From: JAODBQ01 sp047602055
Lineage (GTDB): Bacteria > Actinomycetota > Acidimicrobiia > Acidimicrobiales > Ilumatobacteraceae
Direction of reading: 5' to 3'
Assembly (NCBI GenBank): GCA_047602055.1
Contig: JASGIG010000001.1
Location: forward strand, 2,604,001 to 2,668,000
DNA length: 64,000 nt
Part shown: positions 50,809 through 58,982 of the stretch, piece by piece
Layout: each line of letters starts with the position of its first letter
How positions within the stretch are numbered: position 1 is the first letter of the stretch
Translations under genes and position numbers: made by a program
Notes under the pieces: model-generated
What the model was told of the DNA's origin: nothing
The model's input: the letters and a program-made list of their open reading frames with translations, nothing else
Databases searched by the model: none

Positions 50809-52346
50809 CCGACTTCGTCCCGCTCGAGACCGAGCCGTGGTTGCGGGTGACGGGGATGTCGAAGGGCTTCCTCGGCGTGCAGGCGCTCGCCGGGGTGGAC
50901 CTCGAGGTGCGTCCCGGCGAGGTCCACGGGCTGATCGGCCAGAACGGTGCCGGCAAGTCGACGTTGATCAAGATCCTCGCCGGTGCCTACGCGCCGGACG
51001 AGGGCACGATCGAGATCGACGGGCAGGTCGTGCGCTTCGCCGACGCCCAGGCGTCGGCAGACCACGGCATCGCCGTGCTCTACCAGGAGCCGCAGTTCGT
51101 CCCCCACCTCGCCGTCTTCGAGAACATCCACCTCGGGCTGCGGCCGCCGCGGCTCGGGCCGCTGGTCGACAAGGCGGCGATGCGCAAGCGGTCACGTGAG
51201 CTGCTCGCCCGTCTCGACATGCACCTCGACGTCGACGCGTGGACCTCGGACCTGTCGTTCGCCGACACCCAGATGATGGCGCTGGCTCGCGCGCTGCTGA
51301 TGGGCGCTCGGCTGATCGTCATGGACGAGCCGACGGCGTCGCTCGGCGCCCACGAGGTCGAGCAGGTGTACAGGACGATCGAGCGGTTGCGCGCCGACGG
51401 GGTGTCGATCGTCTACGTGTCGCACCGCCTCGACGAGATCGAGGAGCTGTGCGACCGGGCGACGGTGCTGCGCAACGGGCGGCTCATCGGCCAGTTCGAG
51501 CGCGATGCACTGGCCGACCGCGACAACCTGGTGAAGCTCATCGTCGGCGTCGAGCCGTCCAAGCTGGTGCGAGCCGTGCACCACCAGCGCGGCGCGGTGG
51601 CCGTCGAGGCCCGGGGGCTGTGGTGGCGCAACCGGGTCCGCGGCGTCGACCTGACGCTGCACCGCGGGGAGGTCACCGGCCTGGTCGGCTTCGTCGGTTC
51701 GGGACGCACCGAGCTGGCGAGGCTGGTGTTCGGCGCCGAGCGTCCGGACCGTGGCGTGGTGCTCGTCGACGGCAGGCCGCTGCGCCGGCCGACCCCGCGG
51801 CTGGGCATCCGGCGCGGGGTTGCGCTGCTCCCCGAGGACCGCCGACATCAGGCGTCGGTGGGGACGTGGACGGTCCGCGAGAACCTGACGTTGGCCGCGC
51901 TGGAGCGCTTCTCGACGGCCGGGTTCATCTCCCGGCGCGCGGAGCGATCGCGCTTTCGCGAGGACCGCGAGCGTCTCGGGATCAAGGCGCCGAGCGCCGA
52001 GACGCGCTTCGGGCACCTCTCGGGCGGCAACCAGCAGAAGGTGGTGATCGCCAAGTGGCTGGCCACCGACGCGCAGGTGCTGCTGTTCGACGAGCCGACG
52101 CAGGGCGTCGACGTCGGGGCGCAGGAGGAGATCCACCGCCTGATCCGCGACATCGCCCACGACGGCCGCGCCGTGGTGATGATCTCCAGCGACCTCGCCG
52201 AGACCGTGCGCGTCAGCGACCGCGTGCTGGTGATGCGCGAGGGCAGGATCGTCGGCGACCTCGACGCGCAGTCGACGTCGATGGAGCAGGTGCTCGCGTT
52301 GTGCTTCGGTGGCGTCGGCGACACGGGGCTCCAGGCCACGGGTTGA
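50805..52346 (+). CDS. Ribose-type ABC ATPase with two nucleotide-binding domains
   Basis: 513 aa. The first domain has Walker A GQNGAGKST, a signature-region variant LSFADTQMMALARAL, and Walker B LIVMDEPTASL. The second has the usual degenerate P-loop GFVGSGRTE without lysine, signature LSGGNQQKVVIAKWL and Walker B VLLFDEPTQGVDVGA. This asymmetry is normal for RbsA/MglA proteins. ATG 50805 overlaps the permease stop. It ends one base before the convergent amidohydrolase stub. Confidence 0.93.
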   Translation: MTDFVPLETEPWLRVTGMSKGFLGVQALAGVDLEVRPGEVHGLIGQNGAGKSTLIKILAGAYAPDEGTIEIDGQVVRFADAQASADHGIAVLYQEPQFVPHLAVFENIHLGLRPPRLGPLVDKAAMRKRSRELLARLDMHLDVDAWTSDLSFADTQMMALARALLMGARLIVMDEPTASLGAHEVEQVYRTIERLRADGVSIVYVSHRLDEIEELCDRATVLRNGRLIGQFERDALADRDNLVKLIVGVEPSKLVRAVHHQRGAVAVEARGLWWRNRVRGVDLTLHRGEVTGLVGFVGSGRTELARLVFGAERPDRGVVLVDGRPLRRPTPRLGIRRGVALLPEDRRHQASVGTWTVRENLTLAALERFSTAGFISRRAERSRFREDRERLGIKAPSAETRFGHLSGGNQQKVVIAKWLATDAQVLLFDEPTQGVDVGAQEEIHRLIRDIAHDGRAVVMISSDLAETVRVSDRVLVMREGRIVGDLDAQSTSMEQVLALCFGGVGDTGLQATG

Positions 52347-52347
52347 G

Positions 52348-52458
52348 TCAGCGCCCGGCGCCACCGACGCGACGGCCGTCGGCCCACACCGCGGCGATGT
52401 CGGCGGCCGTCGTGAGGCGGACGATGCGTTCGAAGACGAGGAGCCGGGGCAAGGTCAC
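52348..52458 (-). pseudogene. Amidohydrolase-like stub (N- and C-terminal ends only)
   Basis: 36 codons: VTLPRLLVFERIVRLTTAADIAAVWADGRRVGGAGR. GTG 52458 overlaps the upstream permease stop (GTGA), as a real operon gene would. The second half, ADIAAVWADGRRV, is like the extreme C-terminus of guanine/cytosine-deaminase-type amidohydrolases. The whole catalytic interior is missing. A deaminase would fit the nucleoside-type importer upstream, but the family call rests on few residues. Confidence 0.4.
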
Positions 52459-53327
52459 GCCAGGCGGCGGTCGAAGGGGACGCCGAGGGCGGACGGGGTG
52501 CGGCTGTTGCGGCCGCGCAGCACGAGGGCGATCAGGGTGACGACGTACGGCAGGGCGAGGAACACCTCGTAGGGGATGCCGGTGCTCGTGCCCTGCAGGC
52601 GCAGTTGCAGCGCGTCGCACAGCCCGAACAGCAGGGCGCCGACGGCGCACGGCAGCGGCCGCCACCCGGCGAACACGACGAGCGCCAGCGCCACCCAGCC
52701 GCGGCCGGCGGTGACGTTCTGGATGAACAGCCCGAGCGGCCCGCACACCAGCACCGCCCCGCCGAGCGCGGCGAGCGAGGAGCCGCCGATGGTCGCCAGG
52801 TAACGGGTCTGCTGCACGTCGTAGCCGAGCGCGTCCGCGGCGACGGGCGCCTCGCCGACCGCACTGACCACCAGGCCGGCGACGGTGTTGCGCAGCAGGA
52901 CGATCACCGCGGCGAGCACGACGAGCGTCACCGCGATCAGCGGCGGCATCGCGATCCGCTGGATCGACGGCGGGTTCTGGCCGATCGAGAACGAGTGCTG
53001 GTAGATGAAGCTCGTCGCCGCCCCGGCGAGGATCGTGAACGCCAGCCCGGCGACGATCTGGTTGGCGCCGAGGCCGACGAGCACGAAGGCCAGCACCGCC
53101 CCGCAGACCGCGCCCGTCGCCAAGCCGGCGAGCAGGCCGAGCCACGGCGAGCCGGTGTGGTGCGCGGTGAGGTAGCCGGCCAGCGCACCGCTGACCATCA
53201 GCCCTTCGAGGCCGAGGTTGAGCACGCCGGCGCGCTCGCAGATCAGCGCCCCGAGGGCGGCCAGCACCACCGGGAGGGCGAGGCGCACCGCCGCGCTGAG
53301 CGTGCCGATGGAGAAGACGACGTCCAT
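52455..53327 (-). CDS. BMP-type ABC permease 2 (NupQ/YufQ-like)
   Basis: 290 aa. About eight membrane segments. Family markers: GALICERAGVLNLGLEGLMVSGAL, GLGANQIVAGLAFTILAGA, and ALGYDVQQTRYLATIGGSSLAALGGA. It pairs with the longer permease just upstream, overlapping it by TGATG. Together with the ATPase and BMP lipoprotein it forms a nucleoside-type importer. Confidence 0.92.
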   Translation of the reverse strand: MDVVFSIGTLSAAVRLALPVVLAALGALICERAGVLNLGLEGLMVSGALAGYLTAHHTGSPWLGLLAGLATGAVCGAVLAFVLVGLGANQIVAGLAFTILAGAATSFIYQHSFSIGQNPPSIQRIAMPPLIAVTLVVLAAVIVLLRNTVAGLVVSAVGEAPVAADALGYDVQQTRYLATIGGSSLAALGGAVLVCGPLGLFIQNVTAGRGWVALALVVFAGWRPLPCAVGALLFGLCDALQLRLQGTSTGIPYEVFLALPYVVTLIALVLRGRNSRTPSALGVPFDRRLA

Positions 53328-54430
53328 CAGCTACGCCCCTCGGCGGTGAGCTTGGCGACGATCGCGTCGCCGACGACGATGACGATGACGATGAGCGCCT
53401 GCACGACGCCGACCAGCGTCGACGGCAGGTGGTGCTGGCGCTCGGCGGCGTCGAAGCCGATCGTCAGGCCGGACAGGGCCAGCGCGGCGACCAGCACGCC
53501 GACGGGGTGCAGCCGGCCGAGCAGGGCGACGATGATCGCGGTGAACCCGTAACCGACGCTGAACTCGGCGTTGATCCGGTTGGTCACGCCGGCGACCTCG
53601 ACGTAGCCGGCGACCCCGGCGAGGATGCCGGCGAGGCCGAGGACGACGAACACCAGCCGCCCCGTCGGCATCTCGTTGGAGCGCAGGGCGACGGGGTTGT
53701 GGCCGATGACGTCGACGCGGAACCCGAAGCGGGTGCGCGACATCACCAGCCATGCGATCGGTACGAGGGCGACGGCGACGACGAAGCCGAGGTGGACGTC
53801 GATGCCCGGCACCTTGGGGAGCGCGGCGCCGCCGATCACCCGGCTGGCGGCGATGAACGACTTCGGGTCGCGGATGCCGACGCGGATCATCCACTGCATG
53901 AACGCCGCGGCGACGTAGGTGAGCAGCAGGCTGGAGATGACGATGCTGGTGTTGAAGCGGTTGGCCAGCACGGCCGTGATCGCGCTGAGCAGCATGCCGG
54001 CGAGGGCGGCGACGACGATGCACAGCGGGATCAGCACCGGTCCCGGCAGGTCGCGCAGCCCCGGTGTGGTGGCGACCGCGACGGCGCACACCGCGCCGAC
54101 GACGAACTGGCCCTCGGCGCCGATGGTGAACAGCCGGGCGCGATAGGCGATCGCCAGGCCGAGGCCGACGAAGATCAGCGGCGTCGCCCCGATCGCCGTG
54201 CTGCTCATGCCGCGCTTGGCGACGAACACGCCGCGCACCACGTCGGCGTAGACGGTGAACGGGTTCTCGCCCTCGCGGGCGATGAGGATCGCGCCGATCC
54301 CGAGGGCGACCAGCACCGACAGGATCGGCACGCCGACGACCAGCGCGGTGCGCACCAGCGAGCTGCGCCCGGTGACGGCGAGCGTCGGCTCCGGCTCGAG
54401 CGGGTTCTCCTCCAACGTCAAGGTGCTCAT
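53327..54430 (-). CDS. BMP-type ABC permease 1 (NupP/YufP-like)
   Basis: 367 aa from ATG 54430. Eight to ten membrane segments after a short N-terminal tail. Family markers are ATPLIFVGLGLAIAYRARLFTIGAEGQFVVGA and GFRVDVIGHNPVALRSNEM. It overlaps the ATPase by 4 bp and permease 2 by TGATG. Confidence 0.93.
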   Translation of the reverse strand: MSTLTLEENPLEPEPTLAVTGRSSLVRTALVVGVPILSVLVALGIGAILIAREGENPFTVYADVVRGVFVAKRGMSSTAIGATPLIFVGLGLAIAYRARLFTIGAEGQFVVGAVCAVAVATTPGLRDLPGPVLIPLCIVVAALAGMLLSAITAVLANRFNTSIVISSLLLTYVAAAFMQWMIRVGIRDPKSFIAASRVIGGAALPKVPGIDVHLGFVVAVALVPIAWLVMSRTRFGFRVDVIGHNPVALRSNEMPTGRLVFVVLGLAGILAGVAGYVEVAGVTNRINAEFSVGYGFTAIIVALLGRLHPVGVLVAALALSGLTIGFDAAERQHHLPSTLVGVVQALIVIVIVVGDAIVAKLTAEGRS

Positions 54431-55920
54431 GCGTGGCCGCCCATCGCCAGGCCGATCGCCGAGCGGTCGAACGGGCGGGCGAACTCGCCGGTGACCCGGC
54501 CGTGCGAGAGGACGACGACGCGGTGGGCGACGGCGAGGACCTCTTCGAGCTCGGCGCCCATCCACACCACGGAGGCGCCATCGGCGGCGGCGTCGAGCAG
54601 GCGGTCGGCGACCGCCGTCGCCGCGCCGGGGTCGAGGCCACGCGTCGGGTGGCAGGTGATCACCAGGTCCGGCGCACCGTCCAGCTCGCGGCTGAGCACG
54701 AGCTTCTGGGCGTTGCCGCCGGACAGGCTGCGCACGGGTGCGCCGGGGCCGGCGCTGCGCACGTCCCACGCGGCGAGGCGGGGGGCGATGCTGCGCCGCC
54801 GGGCGGCGCGCCGGGCGCGCCAGCGCTGGCCGCGGCCGAGCTCGACGTTGTCGGCCAGGCTCATCGGCCGAACCAGCGCGGTGCGGTAGCGGTCGGCGGG
54901 GATGTAGGCGATGCCGCGCTCGACGCGACCCCGCGGGTCGTCCGGCAGCGGCGCGCCGTCGAGCCTGATCGTGCCGGCGTCGGGCGCCTCGACGCCGGCG
55001 AGCACGGCTTCCAGCTCGGACTGGCCGTTGCCGTCGACGCCGGCGACGCCGAGCACCTCGCCGGCGCGCACCTCGAAGCTGACGTCGCGCAACAGGCCGC
55101 GGCACACCCCGTCGACGCAGAGGCGCACCGGCGCGTCGTCGGGGACGTCGTCGGGGGTGCGCCGCTCGTGCGAGAGCTCGCGCCCGACCATCGCGTCGGC
55201 GAGCGAGGCGACGGTGTGCTCGCCGACCGCGGCGTCGGCGAGGACGACCGCGCCGTCGCGCAGCACCGTCACCCGGTCACAGCCCTCGACGACCTCGCGC
55301 AGCCGGTGGGTGATGATCACCACGGCGCGTCCGTCGTCGGCCAGTTGGCGGGCGACGGCGAGCAGCCCGTCGGCCTCGGCGGCGGTGAGGACCGCGGTGG
55401 GCTCGTCGAGCAGCAGGACCCGGGCGTCGGCGTCGAGCGCCCGGAGGATCTCCAGCCGCTGCTGCTCGCCGACGGACAGATCGGCGGCGGGCACGCCGTC
55501 GCGCACCGCCAGCCCGTAGCGCTCGACGAGCGTGGTGAGCCGCTGCCCGGCGACGCGTGCCGGTGGCAGCACTGCCCCGGTCGGCCGGGCGAGCACGAGG
55601 TTCTGGGCGGCGGTCAGCGTCGGCACGAGCGTGAAGTGCTGCTGGACGAGGGCGACGCCGTGGCGTCGGGCGGCGCGGGCGTCGAGGTCGGCGACGGCCT
55701 CGCCCCACAGCGTCAGCGATCCGCCGTCGGGCTGCTCCAGCCCGGCGAGGATCCGCATCAGCGTCGTCTTGCCGGCGCCGTTCTCGCCGAGCAAGGCATG
55801 CACCTCGCCGGCGCGCAGCACGAGGTCGACGTCGCGCAGCGCGGCGACGCGGCCGAAGTGCTTGTTCACGCCGGTGGCGCGGACGGCCTCGGCCGTCGGC
55901 GCCACCGATTCGGCGTCCAT
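54427..55920 (-). CDS. BMP-type ABC ATPase with two nucleotide-binding domains (NupO/YufO-like)
   Basis: 497 aa. Domain 1: Walker A GENGAGKTT, Q-loop VQQHFTLVPTLTA, signature LSVGEQQRLEILRAL, Walker B LLLDEPTAVLT. Domain 2: P-loop variant GVDGNGQSE, signature LSGGNAQKLVLSREL, and the family-specific CHPTRGLDPGA. The VQQHF motif separates these simple-nucleoside importers from ribose-type ATPases. ATG 55920 (TTG one codon upstream). Seven bases after the BMP lipoprotein stop. Confidence 0.94.
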   Translation of the reverse strand: MDAESVAPTAEAVRATGVNKHFGRVAALRDVDLVLRAGEVHALLGENGAGKTTLMRILAGLEQPDGGSLTLWGEAVADLDARAARRHGVALVQQHFTLVPTLTAAQNLVLARPTGAVLPPARVAGQRLTTLVERYGLAVRDGVPAADLSVGEQQRLEILRALDADARVLLLDEPTAVLTAAEADGLLAVARQLADDGRAVVIITHRLREVVEGCDRVTVLRDGAVVLADAAVGEHTVASLADAMVGRELSHERRTPDDVPDDAPVRLCVDGVCRGLLRDVSFEVRAGEVLGVAGVDGNGQSELEAVLAGVEAPDAGTIRLDGAPLPDDPRGRVERGIAYIPADRYRTALVRPMSLADNVELGRGQRWRARRAARRRSIAPRLAAWDVRSAGPGAPVRSLSGGNAQKLVLSRELDGAPDLVITCHPTRGLDPGAATAVADRLLDAAADGASVVWMGAELEEVLAVAHRVVVLSHGRVTGEFARPFDRSAIGLAMGGHA

Positions 55921-55927
55921 CAAGAGG

Positions 55928-57058
55928 TCAACTCTTGTCGTCGTAGGGGACCGTGAACGAGCCGTCCTTGATCGCCGCCAGCTTCTCGTCGAACTTGGCC
56001 ATCGCCTCGGCGGAGATCTTGTCCTTCCAGGCCGGGCTGATCACGACCGCCATGCCGTCGTCCTTCATCAGCACCTCGTAGTAGCGGGCCTCGGTCTTGC
56101 CGGCGACGACGTCGTCGACCATCTCCTGGAAGATCGCCTTGAGGTTCCAGGTGAACGAGGCGAGCACCGACGGGCCGACCGCGGACATGTCGCCGACGTA
56201 GCCCATGGCGACGCCTCCGTTGTCGTTCGCCGCCTCGATCTGGCCGAACGTCGGGCCCTGGCCGCAGCCGATGTAGCGGCGGGCGCCGGCGTCGCCTTGG
56301 GCGACGGCGGCCTCCTTGGCCTTCTGGACGTCGTACCAGTCGCCGACGGCGACGAAGTCACCGGTGGTCGACGGGTCGATCTCCTTGGCGCCGGCGAGGA
56401 ACGCGTTCTTCATCGCTCGGCACACCGGGATGTCGAAGCCGCCGGCGCCGGCGACCTTGCCCTGCACGGTGCCGGCGGCGAGGATGCCTTCGAGGTAGGC
56501 CGGCTCCCAGAACGGCTGGGCGTAGTCGCCGACGTTGCCGGCCACGTCGCCGAATCCGCCGGCGTAGGCGAAGATCGTGTTCGGGTAGTCCTTGGCGACG
56601 GCCTTGACGTCGTCGCCGTAGTTGAACGAGTGGGCGATGATTGGGTTGAAGCCGTCGTCGGCGAGGGCGCGCAGCGCGTTCTGGGCGTCGGCGCCGGGCT
56701 GCACGTTGTCCTGCAGCGAGATGTCGCTGACCTTGCCCTCGGCCTTCAGTTCGTTGGCCCCGTCGTAGGCGAACTCCCCCCACGAGCCGTCCTTCCAGTC
56801 GGCGCTGTAGATGATCGCCAGCTTCGGCGCGGTGCCGCTCGCCGGGGTCGAGCCGGCCGGTGCCGTGGACGTGCCACCCGACTCCGTGGTGGACGCGGCG
56901 TTGGTGGTGCTCGCCGCCGCCGTCGTGGTCGCGGCCTTGTCGTCGCTGCCGCACGCCGCAGTGAGCAGGGCGAGTGCGGCAACGGTGCCGGCGACGCCGA
57001 GGCGGCGCCGGCGCGAGTGCGCCCGACGGGTCGGGTGATTCGTTGTGGGTATCAGCAT
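55928..57058 (-). CDS. BMP-family ABC solute-binding lipoprotein
   Basis: 376 aa. A signal peptide with a long basic N-region and lipobox LTAAC (Cys36) is followed by a Thr/Ser/Ala spacer (~40-75) and then a BMP (PnrA/TmpC-like) domain: KLAIIYSADWKDGSWGEFAYDGANEL, NPIIAHSFNYGDDVKAVAKDYPNTIFAYAGG, and RYIGCGQGPTFGQIEAANDNGGVAMGYVGDMSAVGP. Family members bind purine nucleosides or related small molecules. First gene of the importer operon; the XRE-cupin gene ends 89 bp upstream. Confidence 0.92.
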   Translation of the reverse strand: MLIPTTNHPTRRAHSRRRRLGVAGTVAALALLTAACGSDDKAATTTAAASTTNAASTTESGGTSTAPAGSTPASGTAPKLAIIYSADWKDGSWGEFAYDGANELKAEGKVSDISLQDNVQPGADAQNALRALADDGFNPIIAHSFNYGDDVKAVAKDYPNTIFAYAGGFGDVAGNVGDYAQPFWEPAYLEGILAAGTVQGKVAGAGGFDIPVCRAMKNAFLAGAKEIDPSTTGDFVAVGDWYDVQKAKEAAVAQGDAGARRYIGCGQGPTFGQIEAANDNGGVAMGYVGDMSAVGPSVLASFTWNLKAIFQEMVDDVVAGKTEARYYEVLMKDDGMAVVISPAWKDKISAEAMAKFDEKLAAIKDGSFTVPYDDKS

Positions 57059-57147
57059 CGTCCGGGGAGGCTAGGCGGCGACGGTTTCCGCAACGTTTCC
57101 GAGGCATGAATGCTGGCGTGGGGGATGCACGGGGCGAATACCCGGCG

Positions 57148-57651
57148 TCAGCCGTGCGTCGCCGACGGCGCGGCCGGGCGGGCGTTGACCACCAGCAACC
57201 GCGCCGGGTGCTGGCCGCGTGACGTCCAGCGGTGAGGCACCGTCGGCGCATGCCACAGCACGTCGCCGGCGGCGAGCGCGACCCGCCGGCCGTCGGCGAA
57301 GTCGACGTCGACCTCGCCGTCGAGCACGACGAGCAGGTCCTCGCCGTCGTGCTCGAAGAACCCGGCGCGCAGGACAGAGACGGTCCCCGCCTCGGCCGGT
57401 AGGAAGTCGCGGGGGCTGACGCCGAGCGCAGCGGCGATCTTGTAGAGCGTGGCGATCGACGGCATCGCCCGAGAGTTCTCCAGGTTGCTGAGGAACGGCT
57501 GGGACATGCCCGCCTTGGCGGCGAGGGCGCGCATCGACAGCCCGGCGGCCTGGCGGTGGGCGCGCACGGCGGCGGCGATGCCAACGGTGACCTGGTCGTC
57601 GACCGCGCCGGCCTCGGTGCCGGCGCCGTCCTGGCTGTTCGCGCGGTCCAC
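57148..57651 (-). CDS. XRE-family regulator with C-terminal cupin, possibly shortened
   Basis: 167 aa. HTH at ~24-80 (VRAHRQAAGLSMRALAAKAGMSQPFLSNLENSRAMPSIATLYKIAAALGVSPRDFL) and a cupin half (FFEHDGEDLLVVLDGEVDVDFADGRRVALAAGDVLWHAPTVPHRW). Family members are usually ~190-220 aa; between LPAEAGTVSVLRAG and FFEHDGED about 50 residues of the first cupin strands seem to be missing in frame. It could still bind DNA. One base after the oxygenase stop region and upstream of the importer, so it probably regulates this operon in response to the ligand. Confidence 0.8.
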   Translation of the reverse strand: MDRANSQDGAGTEAGAVDDQVTVGIAAAVRAHRQAAGLSMRALAAKAGMSQPFLSNLENSRAMPSIATLYKIAAALGVSPRDFLPAEAGTVSVLRAGFFEHDGEDLLVVLDGEVDVDFADGRRVALAAGDVLWHAPTVPHRWTSRGQHPARLLVVNARPAAPSATHG

Positions 57652-57652
57652 G

Positions 57653-58678
57653 TCAGCCGCCGACCGCCGGCGTCTCCTCGCTCGGTCGCAGCAGGCGTGG
57701 ACCCATCAGCTTGGCCATCAGGTGGTCGCCGGACGTCACGGCGCGGTAGCGGGCCGGGTGCTCGGCGTCGTGGCAGTGCGGGAGGCACTCGATCACCGCG
57801 TCCCAGTTCGGCTGCTGGAACCAGGCGATCGAGCGGCGGCGCACCGGGCCGTCGTCGCTCGCCGGCGGGGGCACGACGCGGTGCATCGTCGAGCGCCAGC
57901 GGTCGTTGGTCCACTCGGCGAGGAGGTCGCCGATGTTGACGAGGAACCCGTCCTCGGGCGGCAGCACGTCGAACCACGTGCCGTCGTCGTCACGCAGCTG
58001 CAGGCCGGGGACGCGGTCGGCGAGCAGCACGGTGATGCTGCCGTAGTCGGTGTGCGCGCCCATCCGCATCTGCCCGTCGACGGGCGGCTGCGCGCCGGGG
58101 CGGCGCTGGTAGTTGTTGGCCCGCATCACGCTGATCGAGCGGTCCAGCGACGGCGCGAAGTGGTCGGCCGGCAGGTCGAGGGCGAGCGCCGCGGCGCTCA
58201 TGATCTGCAGCGCCAGCGCCTCGACCGCGTCCCAGTAGGCCAGCCACGTGCCGCGGAACCCGGTGGGCCGGTCCGGCCAGACGTTGCGGGCGAAGTAGCG
58301 GTCGCGGAACGTCGAGAAGTACGGGTCGGCGAGCTGCCCGCCGGTGAGCTCGCGGCCGATGTTGAACGCCTCGAACAGGTCGGGGGTGAGGTCGGTCTCG
58401 CCGAGCGAGTAGGCCAGCGCCTCCGAGCCCTCCGCCGCATAGCCGCGGTTGGCCTCGCGATCCTCGACGACGTAGTGCAGCTTCTCCTCGACGGGCAGGT
58501 CGAAGAACGCGCTCGTCACGTCGAGCATCGACGTCAGCAGCGCTGGGTCGATGCCGTGCCCGCTGATGGCGAAGAAGCCCGAGTCGCGTCCGGTGGCGTC
58601 GAACCGGGCGGCGACGTCGCGGCGGTCGCGGTCGTCGCCGAGGCGGAACGGGGTCAGGTCGATCGGCGTGACGTCCAC
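57653..58678 (-). CDS. 2-oxoglutarate/Fe(II) oxygenase, isopenicillin-N-synthase-like
   Basis: 341 aa. Double-stranded beta-helix oxygenase: N-terminal DIOX_N region (GFFAISGHGIDPALLTSMLDVTSAFFDLP), iron ligands H and D in GAHTDYGSITVL, the distal His in STMHRVV, and the 2OG-binding RxS as RRRSIAW. GTG 58678. First gene of a probable transcript oxygenase - XRE-cupin - BMP importer, so it likely hydroxylates or demethylates the imported compound or a derivative. Substrate unknown. Confidence 0.9.
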   Translation of the reverse strand: MDVTPIDLTPFRLGDDRDRRDVAARFDATGRDSGFFAISGHGIDPALLTSMLDVTSAFFDLPVEEKLHYVVEDREANRGYAAEGSEALAYSLGETDLTPDLFEAFNIGRELTGGQLADPYFSTFRDRYFARNVWPDRPTGFRGTWLAYWDAVEALALQIMSAAALALDLPADHFAPSLDRSISVMRANNYQRRPGAQPPVDGQMRMGAHTDYGSITVLLADRVPGLQLRDDDGTWFDVLPPEDGFLVNIGDLLAEWTNDRWRSTMHRVVPPPASDDGPVRRRSIAWFQQPNWDAVIECLPHCHDAEHPARYRAVTSGDHLMAKLMGPRLLRPSEETPAVGG

Positions 58679-58791
58679 GCCGGCACGATATGCGTGCGGC
58701 TATCAGGCCAGCCGGCCAACGCCCTGATCCAACGGACTGTTCACATTCCCGATACGTCGCAGCAATCAGCCGGGCTCGATCCGAAGTCGCG

Positions 58792-58834
58792 GCGATTCGA
58801 GATGTGCTGCGCCGCTGCGCACATCTCGAATCGC
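58792..58834. repeat. 43-bp palindromic element, copy 6
   Basis: Perfect 15-bp arms GCGATTCGAGATGTG / CACATCTCGAATCGC, 13-nt loop. The arms are identical to copy 5 at 9230, 49.5 kb away, while the loop differs. Confidence 0.88.
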
Positions 58835-58853
58835 AGTCGGCGGTGTGTGGGGT

Positions 58854-58896
58854 GCGATGTGAGATGTGCCGCGCGGGTGCGCACATCTCGAATCGT
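58854..58896. repeat. 43-bp palindromic element, copy 7
   Basis: Arms GCGATGTGAGATGTG / CACATCTCGAATCGT with a few mismatches, total 43 bp, starting 62 bp after copy 6. The left arm is intermediate between the two arm subtypes. Confidence 0.75.
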
Positions 58897-58982
58897 GGGC
58901 GCGCTCGCGGGTGGAGGGCGCAGTCGCCGGCGCTTCGAGCGCTTCCCCAAGTTCCGCGGGCGCGCTCGCGGGTGGAGGGCGC
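58897..58982. repeat. 25-bp direct repeat next to palindrome cluster
   Basis: GGGCGCGCTCGCGGGTGGAG followed by GGCGC occurs at 58897-58921 and again at 58958-58982, offset by 61 bp, directly after palindrome copy 7 and ending at the CoA transferase stop. Confidence 0.75.

Larger units (their letters stand above)
58679..58982. other. Spacer filled by palindromes and a direct repeat
   Basis: 304 bp between the oxygenase start and the tandem CoA transferase end. No gene. It holds two 43-bp palindromes (58792, 58854) and a 25-bp direct repeat (58897, 58958). Any promoter for the oxygenase operon must lie in the first ~110 bp; no clear boxes were seen. Confidence 0.6.
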
